From the NCBI GenBank assembly GCA_025677815.1, contig JAIXMP010000003.1:1488001-1552000 (forward strand): a stretch of 64,000 bases of DNA, given 5' to 3'. This stretch comes from Phascolomyces articulosus (taxonomy: Eukaryota > Mucoromycota > Mucoromycetes > Mucorales > Lichtheimiaceae). The position numbers were made by a program, and so were the translations under genes. Below are positions 60,075 through 64,000 of the stretch, piece by piece. The notes below the pieces were generated by a model. It had not been told where the DNA came from and ran no database searches. It saw nothing but the letters and a program-made list of their open reading frames with translations. The stretch's first letter is position 1. Each line of letters opens with the position of its first letter.

Positions 60075-60931
60075 TAAGTTTAGTAAGTAGCTGCCATGTT
60101 TCTCCTCGTAAAGAGCACAATAATTAAACTTTTTGTTTTATGACACAAACTCTTCATCCTTAAAATTGATATATTTTTGATGCATATCTCCATTGAGTGC
60201 CACATGTAGTACAGACTTACCACGTTAAACTGATTTTACAGTGTACTATTCTCCTTATTTCTCATTTAGTTTCCTTTTCTTCTTCTCAATTTTCCCGGAC
60301 AACAAAAGGAATTGTTTTTTTGCCACGCTTTTTTTTATGACGTTGATAACTGCTATTATCCAATTCAAGTACTTTTATTATCATGTCCTAATCAGTTTTT
60401 TTTTACCATTCCTATATCTCCTTACTGCGTGTCTGAGGCCAATAATACAATCCACATTTATTTGTGTATATGAAAATATCTTCCTTCCTTAAACCGGGTT
60501 TTTCGAGTTGACACTATTACATGTGATGATCAAATTTACGAATTTATAATTTTCTTTTTGAAATAAAATGCCGCTACTTTTCTTGATGTTTTATTATCTT
60601 TATTTTCAAATTTTATTAAGATTGTTATACATACTATGATTCATTTGCAATTGCTTTTTCTTGATGCTCTAATTATTATAAAATAGAAAAATTATTAGAG
60701 GTAATTATGCAGACTAAAATTTAATTCATTTTTTATAAACAGGAAAAACTAATCAATAATCAAGAATATCATCATGTGCTATCAACAGCGGTTGCTATTT
60801 ATCATTGTCATCATTAAGAGCTTAGTTCATGCTGAGTAGTTTTTTGGTACCATAGCATAACATGACGATCAACAACAAAACTCATTTTGTTTTGCTTTTT
60901 TTTTTAAAAAAAAAATAAACACACACACTAA

Positions 60932-61187
60932 ACTCGTGTGGAGAAATCCATTCCAAGTGATACGAATTGCCCTATTAAGACAATCCTTGTTGGAGGTGAT
61001 GGTGCAATAGAGGCTTAATTGATTACAAGATGATATGCAAGACGAGCAATAATTGATATCTATGCTCCTATTGGTTCTCTTGATAAATAGCTAGATGATA
61101 CTGGTGGAGAAATGGTTATTGGGGGGGGTTGTTTCTCTACCTCCTCTACTGTAAGCACGCAAAAACTGTACCAGATTATAACAGCCT
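60932..61187 (+). pseudogene. possible pseudogene with in-frame stops
   Basis: One frame reads as protein-like blocks separated by stops: 'SDTNCPIKTILVGGDGAIEA', TAA (61016), 'LITR', TGA (61031), 'YARRAIIDIYAPIGSLDK', TAG (61088), 'LDDTGGEMVIGGGCFSTSS'. Three stops in the same frame without frameshift suggest nonsense decay; each could come from a CAA, CGA or CAG codon by one C-to-T change. The family is not recognised. It lies 160 bp before the C2H2 gene. Confidence 0.3.
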
Positions 61188-61346
61188 AACTTAACTTCAA
61201 GTAAAACTGATGGGTATCTCGGGAAAAGTCACCGGACCACTATTATTTCTCAAATTAATATAAAATAAAGACTTGAATTGAGCAATAAAAGAATACTGTT
61301 TATATTTTCGACTAAAATTTTCGTAGATTTATGAACACCACCAGTA

Positions 61347-62762
61347 ATGGACTCTCTTCACTTATATCATATATTTCAACAATTAAATGATAATAATCAT
61401 ATTTCTATGATAAATACTGGCATACAACAACAAGAACCTTACCTTAACAGTAATGTCGTTTTGGGCATAAGTTCATATACATCTACCTCTGCTACTAATG
61501 AAGTGAATACTGTTGGCTACTATCGCTATTCCACCAATGCAAATGAAGAACCACAACAAAACAGCAGTTTTATTAATAATCGTCACCTAGATGAACGTTC
61601 ATTGTGGTCAGAAGAAGAGAGAGCATTCACCCATTCCTCTTTATCATCTACAACCCCTGATAACATGCAAATCGAGTTGCAGCTATTTTCTTCATCTCCT
61701 CTCGCCGTAGACAATCATACATCATCATCATATTTCTATTACGATAGCCCGTTATCCATGGATGACAATGCAGTAAGATCAAATATTATTGGTTCTACGA
61801 CAGCTTCTATGACACCATCACCCTTTTTTGGACAAGAAGAAGAACAGTTTTTTCATGATCAAGAAATAGAGACCTTGCCATTCATAGATAGGAATGATGT
61901 AATTGTTGTACCACAGGAGGTAAATAAAAATGTCGGAAAATTCATGCATTTCACTTCACTTGCTTTATTACTTTTATAACTAATCAATTTTTGATTCCCG
62001 CATTCTTTATCAATGCAGCAGCATGATGATGATGCGTTTTACAATGGTACTCTTTTTGACGATATTGCGAGGGAGCAGCAGCAACAGTCATTTATTATTG
62101 ATCATAATAGGCATTATGCCCCCCCTAATAACGGCATTGAAAGCAACTTGGATTCCGCTCTTCCTCAAAACAATAGGGTAGGACCACCACTATCGGAGGA
62201 CGTAGAAGTAGTAAGTCAATATTTGAAGCAAGCAATATTTGTTTTCTTGCTTTTACATTTTTTTTACACGTTTAGTTAGTAAATTTATTATATTAATTGT
62301 TATATGCGATAGGTGCCACAATTACCTTTACCATATGAAGGACAAGAGGATCGCGGTAGTAATAACACTGAATTTCAGCAGCAATTTTCGATGTCTCATG
62401 CACGGCAACAAGAGTTGGTTGTCCCTTTAAGGCCCACCGCATCAACATTTCCACCTTCTGCTGCTGCACAAATAAACTTCCACTCGCCACAAGTAACACC
62501 GCCGTCTTTTTCGTGGTCATCTGCAACAGATACCACTGTTAGTTTCCCATCTGTATCTGATAAGAAAATGTGTCGCATGTGTGGTACTTTTTTTGGGCGT
62601 AAGCGGGATAGACAAAGGCATGAGAATACTGTGCATTCGTCAGATTATCCGTATCGATGTGATCTCTGTGGCACCCGATTCAAACGACCAGATATTTGCA
62701 AAAAACATCGGGGTATCCGAAAGTGCCTCAAACAAGCAAGACTTTTTAATTCAAAAAGATGA
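61347..62762 (+). CDS. C2H2 zinc-finger transcription factor
   Basis: Exons 61347-61919, 62019-62210 and 62313-62762 give 404 residues. The first 335 residues are Ser/Asn/Gln/Asp-rich and probably disordered, suitable for an activation region. Two zinc fingers close the protein. Finger 1 has C342-x2-C345-x12-H-x4-H ('CRMCGTFFGRKRD'). Finger 2 has C371-x2-C374-x12-H-x5-C ('CDLCGTRFKRPDICKKH'), with Cys in place of the last His. It should act as a nuclear DNA-binding regulator; its targets are unknown. The exon 2 acceptor is a CAGCAG doublet, so splicing could include or skip one Gln codon. The start is the first ATG in the frame after an AT-rich leader. Confidence 0.82.
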
Positions 62763-64000
62763 CCCTGGACCAGGGAGTCATCCTAAATATCTTGAGCATC
62801 AATCTTTTTTATTCAACATAGTCATTATATGTATAAATTCCTCTTTTTATATATCAGTTTTAGTGTTGTTTATTCCATAAACAGCACTCGATTTTATCTT
62901 CATCAAAAACAACCTTTGTATCCTAAGGATCAAGAGAAAGATGACTCATCCCTATTCATTTCATTTTAATATGCAGCACAACATCTTAGTACTATAATAG
63001 TAGAACAGTAGTGGTAGTAGTTATTATTTTGTACAATTCATTTCTTAATCTTGTCTGGTAAATCAATACAATTTTTAATTAAATAATCAAGTTTTAAGCA
63101 GTGATAGTATTTATTGATGTAGGCGGACTAGCAAATATACCAGCACATATTATTAATCCATAAGTAATAATATTCAAGGAGTATATATCAATATATATGA
63201 AGAAAGATATTGTGGTGCCAAATGATTTTTTATTTCATAATTAATAATGTTTTAGCGAACGTGTCGCATATTATTACTATTATACTTATTGATGAATTGC
63301 TAACAACCTTGAATCACCATCGTTAGTTGCCTACTTCTCTTATTATATTTGAATGTATCTAGTTTTGATGGATCATGAAAAATAGGCTCGGTATGTGCTT
63401 AACATCAACCGTGTTGCTAAGCAGAGGCTTTACTATTTTTGGTGAATAATAAAATTAGATATATGATTTATCAACGCTACTTTTGATGAACATTGGATTA
63501 TCACTATAACAACTTACAGTATGAGTTCATGTCTCCAACAAATGATTAAAAGTGTATTATGTTGCTCTTATTGTGTACGTACTACTACTGCTATTATCTA
63601 TACCATTATGCGCTGGTGTTTATGTAGTAGCTAATATTTATATCGACAGCAGTGATTATACTGTATGCAGTAGCAGAACGTATTAACAGACTTACAACGT
63701 ATTGCATCTTCGTCATCATTGTTATCATCATTTTGTGAATCTAAATAAGTATGTAAGTGTTATATTTTAGTTTACGGAAGACGTCATTTGAAATTGCAGT
63801 AGAATTTCCTTCCAGATCGACAAAAAATTGACCACCATAAGTAACAATAAATAGAACCTTCGTTTAGTAAGGATATATATTCCATTATATATACCAATTT
63901 AGCCTTATATAACAAAAGTGGTAATAAGATAATAAAAAGGAAGGCTACATTGATTGGAACGCCAGCATAGTTTTGTTCATAAAAAATAATACACGATGGA
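62763..64000. other. 3' flank and intergenic sequence to the window end
   Basis: About 1.2 kb of AT-rich sequence after the C2H2 gene. I see no open frame with protein-like composition, no RNA gene and no repeat worth listing. Confidence 0.5.

Larger units (their letters stand above)
56771..61346. other. intergenic region of about 4.6 kb
   Basis: It contains the Mog1 promoter, a doubtful minus-strand two-exon gene (57893-58271), a run of about 24 A near 57839, a perfect GATCGCC/GGCGATC hairpin (59642-59660), a possible orphan exon (59963-60074) and a likely pseudogene (60932-61187). The rest shows nothing I can support. Confidence 0.5.

Noticed and set aside
1..64000. CRISPR arrays, bacterial operons, phage or viral genes, rRNA genes
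   Set aside because: The sequence is eukaryotic with spliceosomal introns; no direct-repeat arrays, no rRNA-like conserved blocks and no viral or toxin families were recognised.

Overview
The window is nuclear DNA of a filamentous fungus, most likely a mucoralean (Mucoromycota). The evidence is a very AT-rich background, many short GT-AG introns, long homopolymer and (TA)n runs between genes, and recognisable fungal proteins (Rax1, Scd6, Mog1, Doa10, a fungal tetraspanin and a Zn2Cys6 regulator). Gene models were built by hand from reading frames and splice-site phases. No database search was possible, so family names rest on remembered motifs.

Layout. 1-3573 holds the 3' part of a Doa10/MARCH6-type ER ubiquitin ligase. 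4231-4884 is a small MIF-family tautomerase. A gene desert of about 10 kb follows, then a Zn2Cys6 transcription factor (14930-16371) and another 6.6 kb without a clear gene. 22964-40425 is the most striking part: five consecutive same-strand paralogues (called A to E here), each with nine exons in the same phases. Each encodes a signal peptide, a Kelch-type beta-propeller ectodomain, one Gly/Ala-rich membrane helix and a cytoplasmic tail. 40426-47373 is accessory DNA with a probable tRNA-derived SINE, duplicated hairpins and decayed coding patches.

From 47374 on the DNA is gene-dense: Scd6/LSM14, a minus-strand MPPED-like metallophosphoesterase divergent from a Rax1-like RGS membrane protein, a tetraspanin, and a convergent Mog1/RANGRF gene. 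A further 4.6 kb has one doubtful small gene and a possible pseudogene. The last clear gene is a C2H2 zinc-finger regulator (61347-62762).

The best candidate for an undescribed system is the Kelch receptor-like array. All five tails keep a PPxY motif (a known ligand of WW domains such as those of Nedd4/Rsp5 ubiquitin ligases) and end in an almost invariant PVKPDG/A motif that I cannot match to a known signal. Upstream regions of copies C, D and E share a GGCTTAGTTTT element 116-145 bp before the start codon, with degenerate versions before A and B, which suggests common regulation. The other genes are ordinary housekeeping or regulatory genes and do not form an obvious pathway with the array.
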